64,000 bases of DNA, taken from Vibrio mytili (GTDB lineage Bacteria > Pseudomonadota > Gammaproteobacteria > Enterobacterales > Vibrionaceae). Below the pieces are notes generated by a model. The model was given only the letters and a program-made list of their open reading frames with translations. It made no database searches and had not been told where the DNA came from. Position numbers and translations under genes: made by a program. Within the stretch, counting starts at the first letter, position 1. Each line of letters opens with the position of its first letter. This document shows, piece after piece, positions 35,040 through 43,698 of the stretch. Where the stretch lies: positions 62,001-126,000 of the forward strand of contig NZ_JXOK01000008.1 of the NCBI RefSeq assembly GCF_000830505.1, in the 5' to 3' direction.

Positions 35040-36268
35040 TAATTAGCAAGCTCCTGTTGCGCGAGGATCATTTGCGTTAAACACTCCAGCGCAACACCCA
35101 CATCACCTTCCAGCACGCTTTCCAGCGGGTTATGACTGATGCCTTTATCACAACGGACAAACAACATGCCAACTTTAGTCAAATGGACCATAGCCAATGC
35201 ATCATGTCCGGCACCGCTTGGCAGGTAAACTGGATCTGCTCCCGTCACTCGCGCCACGATATCCCCCCACTGATGCTGCAATGAGGCATCGCAAGGCACG
35301 GCATCTGCTTGGTACAACAAGGTTTCGGAGAAAGTCACTTGGCGACGCCGAGCGATCACGTTAAGTTCAGTCAGTAGGTCGTCACAGCCGAGTTCTAGAT
35401 CCGTTTGCTCAAGGCTGCGAATATCCAAGGTAAAGTTAACCTCACCAGGAATCACATTGACAGAGCCAGGAGCGACTTCACACTTACCGACGGTTGCGAC
35501 AACGTTGTTTTCAGTCGCATATTGTTCGATCGTCGTGATCATTTCTGCCACCGCGCACAAAGCATCCATACGCATCCCCATAGGCACAGTACCAGAGTGC
35601 CCCGCTAAGCCTTTGACATTAAATTGAAAGCGTTTTGCTCCTGCGATTCCGGTTACTACTCCAACCGGTTGGTTCTCAGCTTCTAGGACTGGCCCTTGCT
35701 CAATATGCACTTCTAAGTAGGATTTAACTTCCTCTGCAACACGGCGATCTTCCCCAACCGAGTCTGGACATAAACCAAAGGCAACCATCGCTTCTGACAT
35801 TGACGTGCTATCTTGATCTTTGAGTGACAACCAGTTTGTGTCAAATACACCCGCAACCGCACTAGAGCCAATCAAGGTGCTGTTAAAACGTGTGCCTTCT
35901 TCATCAGCGAACGCGACCACATCAACATGAAATGGCAACTCGACACTCTTAAGCAGCTCTAACGCAGAGATTCCGAGTAAAATACCTAAGTTGCCGTCAT
36001 ATTTTCCCGCATTGGTGACAGTGTCACTATGTGAGCCAATGATCAGCGTCGGTTGGGTTGGATTGGTCGCGACTTTTCTTCCCCATTGGTTTCCAACGCT
36101 GTCTTGCCAGGTTTCTAGACCGGCTTGTTCCATCCACACAGCGAGCTGGGCGTGAGCTTGTTTGTGCTCGTTAGATAAATACGTACGCTCCAATCCACCT
36201 TCCAATGATGTGAAAGTCGCGAGTATATCAGCACGCTTCATTACCGTTTCGGCATTGATATTCTTCAT
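35039..36268 (-). CDS. allC: M20-family allantoate amidohydrolase
   Basis: A 409-residue binuclear-metal amidohydrolase of the M20 carbamoylase/allantoate group. Metal-binding segments are GSHSDTVTNAGKYDGN, FADEEGTRFNS, HIEQGPVLE and GAGHDALAM; the substrate/dimer segment GLAGHSGTVPM is present. Expected reaction: allantoate to ureidoglycine, CO2 and ammonia. A carbamoyl-amino-acid hydrolase or ureidoglycolate hydrolase is the alternative within the family, but the aminotransferase, PuuE and racemase neighbours favour allantoate. Confidence 0.85.
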   Translation of the reverse strand: MKNINAETVMKRADILATFTSLEGGLERTYLSNEHKQAHAQLAVWMEQAGLETWQDSVGNQWGRKVATNPTQPTLIIGSHSDTVTNAGKYDGNLGILLGISALELLKSVELPFHVDVVAFADEEGTRFNSTLIGSSAVAGVFDTNWLSLKDQDSTSMSEAMVAFGLCPDSVGEDRRVAEEVKSYLEVHIEQGPVLEAENQPVGVVTGIAGAKRFQFNVKGLAGHSGTVPMGMRMDALCAVAEMITTIEQYATENNVVATVGKCEVAPGSVNVIPGEVNFTLDIRSLEQTDLELGCDDLLTELNVIARRRQVTFSETLLYQADAVPCDASLQHQWGDIVARVTGADPVYLPSGAGHDALAMVHLTKVGMLFVRCDKGISHNPLESVLEGDVGVALECLTQMILAQQELAN

Positions 36269-36294
36269 CCTTGAATCACTCTCTATTTGGGGGA

Positions 36295-37524
36295 TTAAAC
36301 GTAGTGTTCCATTGCTGCAATCACGGCTTCGCCTGGGACAATTTTCGCTTTATTGCGCACAAGAATCGCTTCCAACGCGGCAAGCGTAGTCAGCACCGCT
36401 TCTTGGCGCGCGTTATAACCCATTGTGCCAATGCGCCAGATTTTGCCATCTAGCGGACCAAATGAAGTGCCAATCTCGATACCGAAGCTATGAAGCAATT
36501 CTTGGCGCACTTTGTTGCCATCCACTTCTTTTGGGATATACACACCCACAACGTTGTTCATTTTGTATTTCTGATTGCCGAACAGCTCCAAACCCATTGC
36601 TCTAAGGCCACTTGCCATCGCATCACCCGCTTGCTTGTGGCGAGCAATCACGTTGTCTGCGCCTTCTTCTAGGTAAATACGTGCACATTCACGCGCTGCA
36701 TACAGCATGCTTGTTGCTTCAGTGTGATGGTTTAGACGCTCAGGTCCCCAATAATCCATGATCATCGACAAATCGAAGTAGTTAGAACGAATTACTTCGT
36801 CTTCACCTGCTTGGTGGTGGTCCGCTCGGATACCCGCTTCAACATGCTTACGACGGTTGATTAGCTCAGCGCACTGGTCGCTTAATGTGATTGGCGCACT
36901 GCCCGAAGGACCGCCTAAACACTTTTGTAGTCCCGCAGAAACCGCATCTAGGTTCCATTCGTCAACTTTAAGATCGTTACCCGCAATCGACGCCGTTGCA
37001 TCACAGTAGAACAACACACCGTGACGTTTACAGATTTCGCCAAATTCGGCCAAAGGCTGATTCATCGTCGTCGAAGTATCACCTTGTACGGTGGCGAGGA
37101 GTTTTGGTTGAAACTCTTTAATCGCTTTTTCTACTTGCTCTGGTGAGCACACTTCACCCCATTCAACATTGATGGTTTGTACCTTTGCCCCAACACGGTC
37201 TGCAATTTCGCAAAGTAGATGGCCGAAACGACCAATAATAGGAATCAGAACTTTGTCGCCGGGTTTGATGACTGAAACCAGTACAGCTTCAATACCTGAT
37301 CGAGCTGTGCCATCAACCAGCATGGTTTGTTGGTTTTGTGTTTCGAATACACCGCGATACAGAGACTGAACTTGAGTCATGTACCCCGTCATAACAGGGT
37401 CATACTGGCCAATTAGAGCCTGAGAAATCGCTTGATGAACACGTGGATAGGCGTTAATTGGGCCAGGACCCATCAACAAACGTTGTGGTGGGTTCAAAGT
37501 TTCAAATAGCGTTTGAGTTGTCAT
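36295..37524 (-). CDS. (S)-ureidoglycine-glyoxylate aminotransferase-type PLP enzyme
   Basis: A 409-residue class V aminotransferase. GPGPINAYPRVHQA is the substrate-binding start, and the PLP Lys lies in GLQKCLGGPSGSAP. In ureide clusters (PucG/HpxJ) it transfers the amino group of ureidoglycine to glyoxylate, giving oxalurate and glycine. Serine- or alanine-glyoxylate aminotransferase is the alternative from sequence alone. It starts at the stop of the Ntn-hydrolase gene (TAATG), so the genes are coupled. Confidence 0.83.
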   Translation of the reverse strand: MTTQTLFETLNPPQRLLMGPGPINAYPRVHQAISQALIGQYDPVMTGYMTQVQSLYRGVFETQNQQTMLVDGTARSGIEAVLVSVIKPGDKVLIPIIGRFGHLLCEIADRVGAKVQTINVEWGEVCSPEQVEKAIKEFQPKLLATVQGDTSTTMNQPLAEFGEICKRHGVLFYCDATASIAGNDLKVDEWNLDAVSAGLQKCLGGPSGSAPITLSDQCAELINRRKHVEAGIRADHHQAGEDEVIRSNYFDLSMIMDYWGPERLNHHTEATSMLYAARECARIYLEEGADNVIARHKQAGDAMASGLRAMGLELFGNQKYKMNNVVGVYIPKEVDGNKVRQELLHSFGIEIGTSFGPLDGKIWRIGTMGYNARQEAVLTTLAALEAILVRNKAKIVPGEAVIAAMEHYV

Positions 37525-39092
37525 TATCTCTCTCCTAAAAATATGTCGCCATTGCTGCGAGGGTCGCTCGTAGCGTCTGCCTTTCCTTGCAGATCTAGGG
37601 TTATCGCTCCCGCATGTCCCATCAGTTCACTCAAGTTTTCAACCTGAGTTACCTCGTGGCCCATTTGCGTTAATGTTTGCGCGTATTCTGTATGTAGGTC
37701 TTCTTCAAGACGTAAATTGTTTGTCGTGTCACCCCATGTCCGCCCCAATAACCAACGCGGCATCGACACGGCTTGTTGCAGCGACATGTTTTGATAAATG
37801 TGGCGGCTGAATAAGCACGCTTGAGTTTGTGGTTGCCCCTCTCCGCCCATGGTTCCATAAACCATGCGGCGACCATCCTTTAATTCCGCATAAGCAGGAT
37901 TTAAGGTATGGAACGGTTTTTTCCCCGCCACTAATGTATTGTGATGTTCAGTGTCCAATGAGAAGCTTTTGCCTCTAACATTCCACATGATTCCGCTCGA
38001 CGGAAGGACTAAGCCAGAGCCAAACTCCCAGTACACACTTTGGATAAAGCTCACCATGGAGCCATATTGATCCGTCGCACCCATCCAAATGGTATCGCCT
38101 GGTTTCGCCTGATAAGGCCATGGCTGCGCTTGGGTTAAAGAAATACGTTCAGCGCATTGAGTGACGACACTGTCATCTAGGTATTCTTGCAGCGGTTTGT
38201 CTAAATAGCGTTCATCTGTCACCACTTTATCGCGGATAATGAACGCCTGTTTTGTCGCTTCAACCAACAAATGTATGTGGTCAAGCTCCGTGGTTGCCTG
38301 TTCCGCTAAGCGATCGTATATCGCTAAAATCAATAGCGATGCCAATCCTTGCGTTGGAGCACCTAGATTGAACAGCTGACCTTTTGATGTCTCAACGTTC
38401 AAAGGCTGAGTCACCAAGGCTTGGTGCTGGTGGAAATCTTCAAGCGTTAAAGGGCTTCCTGCTTCTTGCAGCTCTTTTGCCGCCTGCTCTGCAATCTCAC
38501 CACGGTAGAAGTCATCCAAACCAACTTCTGCTAATCTCTCGAGCGTTTTTGCCAATGCTGGGTTTACAATCGTCGCGCCAAGTTTTAGCGTGTTTCCATC
38601 ATCAAGAAATAAACGGCTAAATTCAGGAAGATCTTTTAAGCGATCAAAGGTTTTTACGCTCGCATCAACAAGGCTTTGCGTCACTTCAATGCCGTTTCTC
38701 GCGGCATCAATCGAAGGTTGTAAGAGTGTGCTGAGTGACAGCGATCCACCGTTGATTTCCAATGCTTTTTGCCAGCCCGCCACCGTGCCAGCCATGGTAA
38801 TTGACGCTTCTCCGCCCTTTTCAGGTAATTCGTCACCCAACGTTCGGTAATGATCTGGGTCAATGGATAATGCTGCTGCTCCGCACGCGTCAATCGCAAC
38901 GGGCGCTTCTCCCGCTTTACTGATCAGCCAAAAACCGTCTCCGCCAATACCATTCATGTGTGGGTATTGTACCGCGACCATTGATGCCGCTGCGACCATC
39001 GCTTCTGACGCGGTTCCGCCTTGTTCTAAAATTTGTTTTCCCACCTCGGTGGCTTTGTAATGTGGGGCGGTAAATGCGGTTTGAAACACCAT
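37524..39092 (-). CDS. Gamma-glutamyltransferase-like Ntn hydrolase (HpxW-like, oxamate amidohydrolase candidate)
   Basis: A 522-residue Ntn hydrolase related to gamma-glutamyltranspeptidase. It has no signal peptide, so it is cytoplasmic, unlike true GGT. The probable autocleavage and nucleophile residue is T334 in GDTIWMGATD. The C-terminal part has GKKPFHTLNP and GTMGGEGQPQ. In Klebsiella the homologous HpxW hydrolyses oxamate to oxalate and ammonia at the end of the oxalurate branch. Position between an amidase and the ureidoglycine aminotransferase supports the same role. Confidence 0.82.
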   Translation of the reverse strand: MVFQTAFTAPHYKATEVGKQILEQGGTASEAMVAAASMVAVQYPHMNGIGGDGFWLISKAGEAPVAIDACGAAALSIDPDHYRTLGDELPEKGGEASITMAGTVAGWQKALEINGGSLSLSTLLQPSIDAARNGIEVTQSLVDASVKTFDRLKDLPEFSRLFLDDGNTLKLGATIVNPALAKTLERLAEVGLDDFYRGEIAEQAAKELQEAGSPLTLEDFHQHQALVTQPLNVETSKGQLFNLGAPTQGLASLLILAIYDRLAEQATTELDHIHLLVEATKQAFIIRDKVVTDERYLDKPLQEYLDDSVVTQCAERISLTQAQPWPYQAKPGDTIWMGATDQYGSMVSFIQSVYWEFGSGLVLPSSGIMWNVRGKSFSLDTEHHNTLVAGKKPFHTLNPAYAELKDGRRMVYGTMGGEGQPQTQACLFSRHIYQNMSLQQAVSMPRWLLGRTWGDTTNNLRLEEDLHTEYAQTLTQMGHEVTQVENLSELMGHAGAITLDLQGKADATSDPRSNGDIFLGER

Positions 39093-40273
39093 TAAGCTTC
39101 TCCTAGGATTAACGACGATGCGGTTGCAATTAAATCATATTCTCGGTTTGCTGAACCCAATAGCGAAACACCACAAGGTCCGTTGGCAATGTTCGTCATT
39201 GGGATATGAAGTTGAGGGAAGCCACTTAAACCCGCGAGACTCGTTAATCCCATTAGGTCTGAACGGTATTGAGCTAAGTCTGCATCCGCAGTCGTAAGCT
39301 TAGGTGGTTTTCCTGGTGTGGTAGGTAATACCCATAACACATCACTACTGGTCAGTTGGCCCGCTAACCACTGCGTGAATTTCGTTTGCTGCTCTTTTGC
39401 ATTGAGGTAGTCTTGCTTCGAAATGGTACGAGCCCATTCGACTCGTTCTTGAATCGCAGGAGCCAGCGTATGTCCGTAATCATCCAACCATGAGCCGTGG
39501 CGAGCAATGATTTCATAGCCTTGAACGGTTCGGAATAAAGCACTCAAGTCACCGAGTTCATAACCAGCCTCTTGTAATGCATTGCGATATTCCAGTTGAA
39601 TACCTGCACGCTTCGCCCACCGTTCCAACTCAGCCTGGCGTTCTGAGCCGAGGGTCTTTGTTAAGCTCTCATCAAGCATCAAAGTTGTTGCGACTGTGTG
39701 GCGACGTTTATTCGGACTTAGGCAAGAAAATACCTTATTAAGTATGGTTAAGTTTTTGCTGAACACACCCGCGGTATCGAAACTTTCCGCTAACGTAAAG
39801 CTATGCTCCAAGGGCAATTGTCCTAATGTCGGGCGAAGACCGAATAATCCGCAGTAGCTAGCAGGAACACGAACCGAGCCGCCAGTATCCGTTCCGATAG
39901 AGAAGTCAACATCTCCTTTTGCGACCGCAACCGCACTGCCACTTGAAGAACCACCTGGTAAACAGTCAGGAGCTAAAGGATTAACAGGCGTGCCGTAATG
40001 AACATTGATACCATTTAAACTGTATGCAAGTTCATCGGTTTGAACTCGACCATGACATTCTGCGCCATTGTTTAAAAGTGAAAGAATTAACGGGGATGTA
40101 CTTTCTGCTTTATCGTGCGTTTCTAGCCATTTCGGGTTTCCCGCACCGGTTCTGAACCCTTGTACGTCAAACAGATCTTTGAAAACAAAACGCAAACCGT
40201 TTAATGCGCCTTGTTGCAAGGCCGCTAACGTTTTAGGTCCTTGAGTACAATAAATACGTGTATCGATTTCCAT
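39092..40273 (-). CDS. Amidase-signature hydrolase (AtzF/HpxY-like)
   Basis: A 393-residue amidase-signature enzyme with the Ser-cisSer-Lys triad: Lys in FVFKDLFDV, and the Gly/Ser-rich block GGSSSGSAVAVAKG followed by GTDTGGSVRVPAS. It lacks the C-terminal extension of full allophanate hydrolase. In this cluster the open step is oxalurate breakdown, and no oxamic transcarbamylase is present, so oxalurate is the best substrate guess. Its stop overlaps the next start (TAATG). Confidence 0.8.
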   Translation of the reverse strand: MEIDTRIYCTQGPKTLAALQQGALNGLRFVFKDLFDVQGFRTGAGNPKWLETHDKAESTSPLILSLLNNGAECHGRVQTDELAYSLNGINVHYGTPVNPLAPDCLPGGSSSGSAVAVAKGDVDFSIGTDTGGSVRVPASYCGLFGLRPTLGQLPLEHSFTLAESFDTAGVFSKNLTILNKVFSCLSPNKRRHTVATTLMLDESLTKTLGSERQAELERWAKRAGIQLEYRNALQEAGYELGDLSALFRTVQGYEIIARHGSWLDDYGHTLAPAIQERVEWARTISKQDYLNAKEQQTKFTQWLAGQLTSSDVLWVLPTTPGKPPKLTTADADLAQYRSDLMGLTSLAGLSGFPQLHIPMTNIANGPCGVSLLGSANREYDLIATASSLILGEA

Positions 40274-40415
40274 CTTTCATTCCTTTGAAGTAAGCAAGCA
40301 AGTAATAGCAGCGTTACTCGCTTGCTTTAGTCTTTACGCTGGTGGTTTAAATCAATTTAATACCAGACATAAAGCAGTTCTTATTATCATTGTCTTACTT
40401 GGTTCTTCTATGAAC

Positions 40416-41858
40416 TCATTGTTTTGCTAACGCAGCTTTAGATACCCAAGACAAACGTTTTTCCATGAGCAGTTTGTACACTATTGCAGAAACCAGACCA
40501 CCAATAAATAGTGCGTAATTTGCAAGCTCAGTAACAAAGAAGGTTGCAATGATAGCCGCAATACTTGCGATAACTAGCGCATAGACACTGTTCATATTAA
40601 CGCCATTTTTGTACCAGTACTGACCTTGCGGAGATTCAGTGTAAAGAGAAGGAACATGAATATCGCCCTTCTTCACAATGAAGTAATCAACAATGATGAT
40701 GCCATATAGTGGACCAATCATCGCGGCCAGTACATCAACCGTGTAGTGAATCACCTCAGGGTTGTTAAACAGGTTCCATGGTGTTAGCAAGATTGAACCG
40801 AATGCCGCCACAAAGCCACCCATTTTGAAGCTAATTTTTTGTGGTGAAACATTCGAAAAATCGAACGCTGGTGCCACAAAGTTAGCTACGATATTGATAC
40901 CCACAGTTGCAAAGATAAAGGTTAATGCACCAAGTACCGTAATTAGGCCTGAATCAAGACGTTTTACTGTTTCAACGGGGTCAACAATCATCTCACCAAA
41001 CACCGGGATTGAAGCAGACACGATGACAACGCTAAACAAAGAGAAAACGATAAAGTTAACTGGTAGACCTAATAAATTACCGAATTTCAGATCCTTGTAG
41101 CTTGTACAGTAACGCGAGAAGTCACTGAAGTTAAGTGTTGGTCCCGCAAAGTAACCTGCTACCAATGCCGTCGCAATAACCATTTGTACGATTGCATCGC
41201 TACCCACCAATGTCTCTTTACCCAAGTTAAAGCTGATGTTATCCCAACCGGCTAAGTTGATCATATAAGCACATAGCGCAAACATCGCGATGTAAATTGC
41301 AGGGCCTGACCAATCAATCACTTTACGAATCATGTCCATACCAAACATAAACACTATCGCTTGCAGGATCCACATTGAGCTGAAACCAACCCAACCTAAG
41401 TAGGATAAACCTATAAACGAATCATTCGCTAAGCTTTCCATCGACGGGAAAAAGTACAGCAACAGAATAATAAACGAGCTTGACGCCAAATAGGTTTGAA
41501 TACCGTACCACACCACTGCGATAATACCTCGAATTACAGCGGGGATATTGGCACCAAATACACCGAAGGACATACGTGCAACCACAGGGAATGGGACACC
41601 TGCTTTTTGCCCCGGCTTACCCATCAAGTTAGCAAAAACTAAAACAATGGAGATACCTGCTAATAAACTGATAAACACCTGAATGCCATTTAATCCAAGT
41701 GCGAATAAACTGGCTGCAAATACATACCCTCCTACACTGTGTACATCAGACATCCAAAAAGCAAAGATGCTATACCATCCCCACTTTTGATCTTTCTCTG
41801 GCGCTAAATCTGCGTTGCTTAGCCGTGGGCTAACTGGCAATTCCTTTTTCATAATCAT
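40416..41858 (-). CDS. NCS1-family permease, probably allantoin
   Basis: A 480-residue inner-membrane transporter with 12 hydrophobic segments. NCS1 features are NADLAPEKDQKWGWYSIFAFWMSDVHS near the N-terminus (in parts) and NFSDFSRYC in the middle. PucI/AllP-like members carry allantoin or other hydantoins. It is the first gene of the minus arm of the ureide cluster and begins just after a perfect GntR-type palindrome. A 142-base gap separates it from the amidase gene, so a secondary promoter is possible. Confidence 0.85.
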   Translation of the reverse strand: MIMKKELPVSPRLSNADLAPEKDQKWGWYSIFAFWMSDVHSVGGYVFAASLFALGLNGIQVFISLLAGISIVLVFANLMGKPGQKAGVPFPVVARMSFGVFGANIPAVIRGIIAVVWYGIQTYLASSSFIILLLYFFPSMESLANDSFIGLSYLGWVGFSSMWILQAIVFMFGMDMIRKVIDWSGPAIYIAMFALCAYMINLAGWDNISFNLGKETLVGSDAIVQMVIATALVAGYFAGPTLNFSDFSRYCTSYKDLKFGNLLGLPVNFIVFSLFSVVIVSASIPVFGEMIVDPVETVKRLDSGLITVLGALTFIFATVGINIVANFVAPAFDFSNVSPQKISFKMGGFVAAFGSILLTPWNLFNNPEVIHYTVDVLAAMIGPLYGIIIVDYFIVKKGDIHVPSLYTESPQGQYWYKNGVNMNSVYALVIASIAAIIATFFVTELANYALFIGGLVSAIVYKLLMEKRLSWVSKAALAKQ

Positions 41859-41870
41859 ATTTCCTTATTA

Positions 41871-41884
41871 CATTGTATACAATG
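41871..41884. promoter_or_regulatory. GntR/FCD operator palindrome upstream of the NCS1 permease
   Basis: CATTGTATACAATG is a perfect 14-base palindrome 13 bases before the permease start codon. The same core is present upstream of the divergent GntR gene. Confidence 0.8.
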
Positions 41885-42104
41885 CTAAATACAATTTGCA
41901 TGCCAATAATGGAAACACCCGCCACTCAAGGGGTTTATCGATTTTGATCGTAAATATCACAAAAAACATGCACTACATTCGCGCGTAACGCCTCTTTTTG
42001 GTGCTTGCTTACCCTTTGTGTGACAAACTAACGCGCAGTTCAGTGAGATATGCGTACACAAACATTTGCAGTCAAAGCTATACTCCACACAGTTCCAGGC
42101 CCAC

Positions 42105-42116
42105 ATTGTATACAAT
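42105..42116. promoter_or_regulatory. GntR/FCD operator palindrome upstream of the regulator gene
   Basis: ATTGTATACAAT is identical to the core of the palindrome at 41871-41884. It lies 50 bases before the GntR start. Two identical sites in one divergent region, one before each arm, point to coordinated repression and autoregulation. The remaining ~220 bases between the two sites hold no gene. Confidence 0.8.
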
Positions 42117-42165
42117 ATTATGATCGTGGTTGTTTCATGGTATATATATTGCTTGAATACAAAAG

Positions 42166-42864
42166 ATGAAAAATATGGTTCAAATAACTATGTCAAATGA
42201 TGAAAGAATCTATCAGCAAATATTAAAGGCTATTGTTGAACACAAACTTAAGCCAGGAGAGCGACTTCCTGAAGATAAACTGTCTGAAGCTTTCGGTGTC
42301 AGCAGAACAGGCATTAGAAAGGTACTGCAACGCCTGTCATTGGAAAAGTTTGTGGTTATTCAACCTAATAAAGGCGCGCACGTGAATAAACCGAGCAAAG
42401 CTGAAGCCGAAGAAGTGTTAAATAGTCGTATCCTACTAGAGCCGCTTCTTATTACAGACATCGTGCGCGGTTGGGATGAAGAGCAGTCGCACCATTTACG
42501 CTCTATCGTCAGCCAAGAACAAAAAGCGGAAGAGCATGGCGACTTAGCTGAGTCAATTCAGCTCACCGCGAAGTTTCATTATGAACTGGCTAAGCAATCA
42601 GGAAACTCTGTATTGGCTTCGTTCATCGAACAACTGTGTTACCGCTCATCACTCGTCATCGCAGCTTTTGGGTCAAAGCATAGTGTGAGCTGTGATTGTG
42701 GCTCCCATTCTGACCTGATTGAACTGCTCGATGATGGTCAACACCAACAAGCAGAACAATGGATGAGGCATCACTTAACGATGATTAAATCGTCGCTAGA
42801 TCTTGATACCTCACCAAAAGAACCGATTAATTTTCAAAAGCTTTTTTCTGAGGTGGACTCGTAA
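42166..42864 (+). CDS. GntR-family regulator, FCD (FadR) subfamily
   Basis: A 232-residue regulator. Residues about 10-75 form the winged helix (RLPEDKLSEAFGVSRTGIRK), and residues about 85-220 form the all-helical FCD ligand domain. Members are usually repressors released by a pathway metabolite; allantoin or a later ureide is the likely signal here. It is the first gene of the plus arm and runs directly into the racemase gene (TAA then ATG). Confidence 0.88.
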   Translation: MKNMVQITMSNDERIYQQILKAIVEHKLKPGERLPEDKLSEAFGVSRTGIRKVLQRLSLEKFVVIQPNKGAHVNKPSKAEAEEVLNSRILLEPLLITDIVRGWDEEQSHHLRSIVSQEQKAEEHGDLAESIQLTAKFHYELAKQSGNSVLASFIEQLCYRSSLVIAAFGSKHSVSCDCGSHSDLIELLDDGQHQQAEQWMRHHLTMIKSSLDLDTSPKEPINFQKLFSEVDS

Positions 42865-43596
42865 ATGAAGATCAACTTAATCAACCCGAATACTTGCCAA
42901 GGTATGACGGATAAAATCGCTATCAGTGCTAACAGTATCGCGCTGCCGACGACGCAAATTATCGCCTCTTCACCACAGCATGGTCCCGAAAGTATAGAGT
43001 GTGCATTCGACGAAACACTCGCAGCCGCAGCCCTGCTTGATGTGATCCGTTCGGGCGAAGAACAAGGGGTTGATGCACATATCATCGCTTGCTTTGGTGA
43101 CCCTGCTTTAGATGCTGCTCGAGAAATTGCCACGAAGCCCGTGATTGGTATCGCTGGCGCTGCATTCCAATTAGCGAGCTTGGTGTCTTACCGTTTTGGT
43201 GTTGTGACCACAATGACAAGAACGCTGCCTGCAAGTGCACATTTGCTTCAGCGATACGGCTATGAGCACCTATGCAGTGGAGTACGCGCAACCGATATTC
43301 CTGTTTTAGAGCTAGAGTCTTTGAGCATGCAAACCTATCAGCTCCTTGCCGATGAATGTCGCAAAGCAATCAAAGAAGATGGCGCCGAAGCGATTGTTCT
43401 TGGTTGCGCAGGCATGTCTGATCTAGCCAATGAGCTTTCAGACGAATTGAATGTTCCCGTTATTGATGGCGTTACAGCAGCCGTGAAATTGGCGGAGTCA
43501 CTCCACCAGCTCAAACTGACAACATCGAAAAGCGGCCAATATGCGGCACCATTAGTGAAGCCTATTCACGGCATGTTCAACCACTGGAATCGATAA
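42865..43596 (+). CDS. hpxA: Allantoin racemase (Asp/Glu/hydantoin racemase family)
   Basis: A 243-residue racemase with the two catalytic Cys in symmetrical positions, IIACFGDPALDAARE and VLGCAGMSDL, and the family start INLINPNTCQGMT. It would interconvert R- and S-allantoin so both can be used by allantoinase. Hydantoin racemase is the family alternative; PuuE immediately downstream supports allantoin. Confidence 0.86.
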   Translation: MKINLINPNTCQGMTDKIAISANSIALPTTQIIASSPQHGPESIECAFDETLAAAALLDVIRSGEEQGVDAHIIACFGDPALDAAREIATKPVIGIAGAAFQLASLVSYRFGVVTTMTRTLPASAHLLQRYGYEHLCSGVRATDIPVLELESLSMQTYQLLADECRKAIKEDGAEAIVLGCAGMSDLANELSDELNVPVIDGVTAAVKLAESLHQLKLTTSKSGQYAAPLVKPIHGMFNHWNR

Positions 43597-43698
43597 TACC
43601 GAGCAGACTTCAAAGTTTACGCTCAGCTTTGATCAAGGTTTGGGTCGACACATAACCACCCCGATTTTTTACAACTATTTTATACCAAGGTTTACTTT

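Noticed and set aside
37524-39092. Classical periplasmic gamma-glutamyltranspeptidase
   Set aside because: It has no signal peptide and sits in a ureide operon; HpxW-type oxamate hydrolase fits better.
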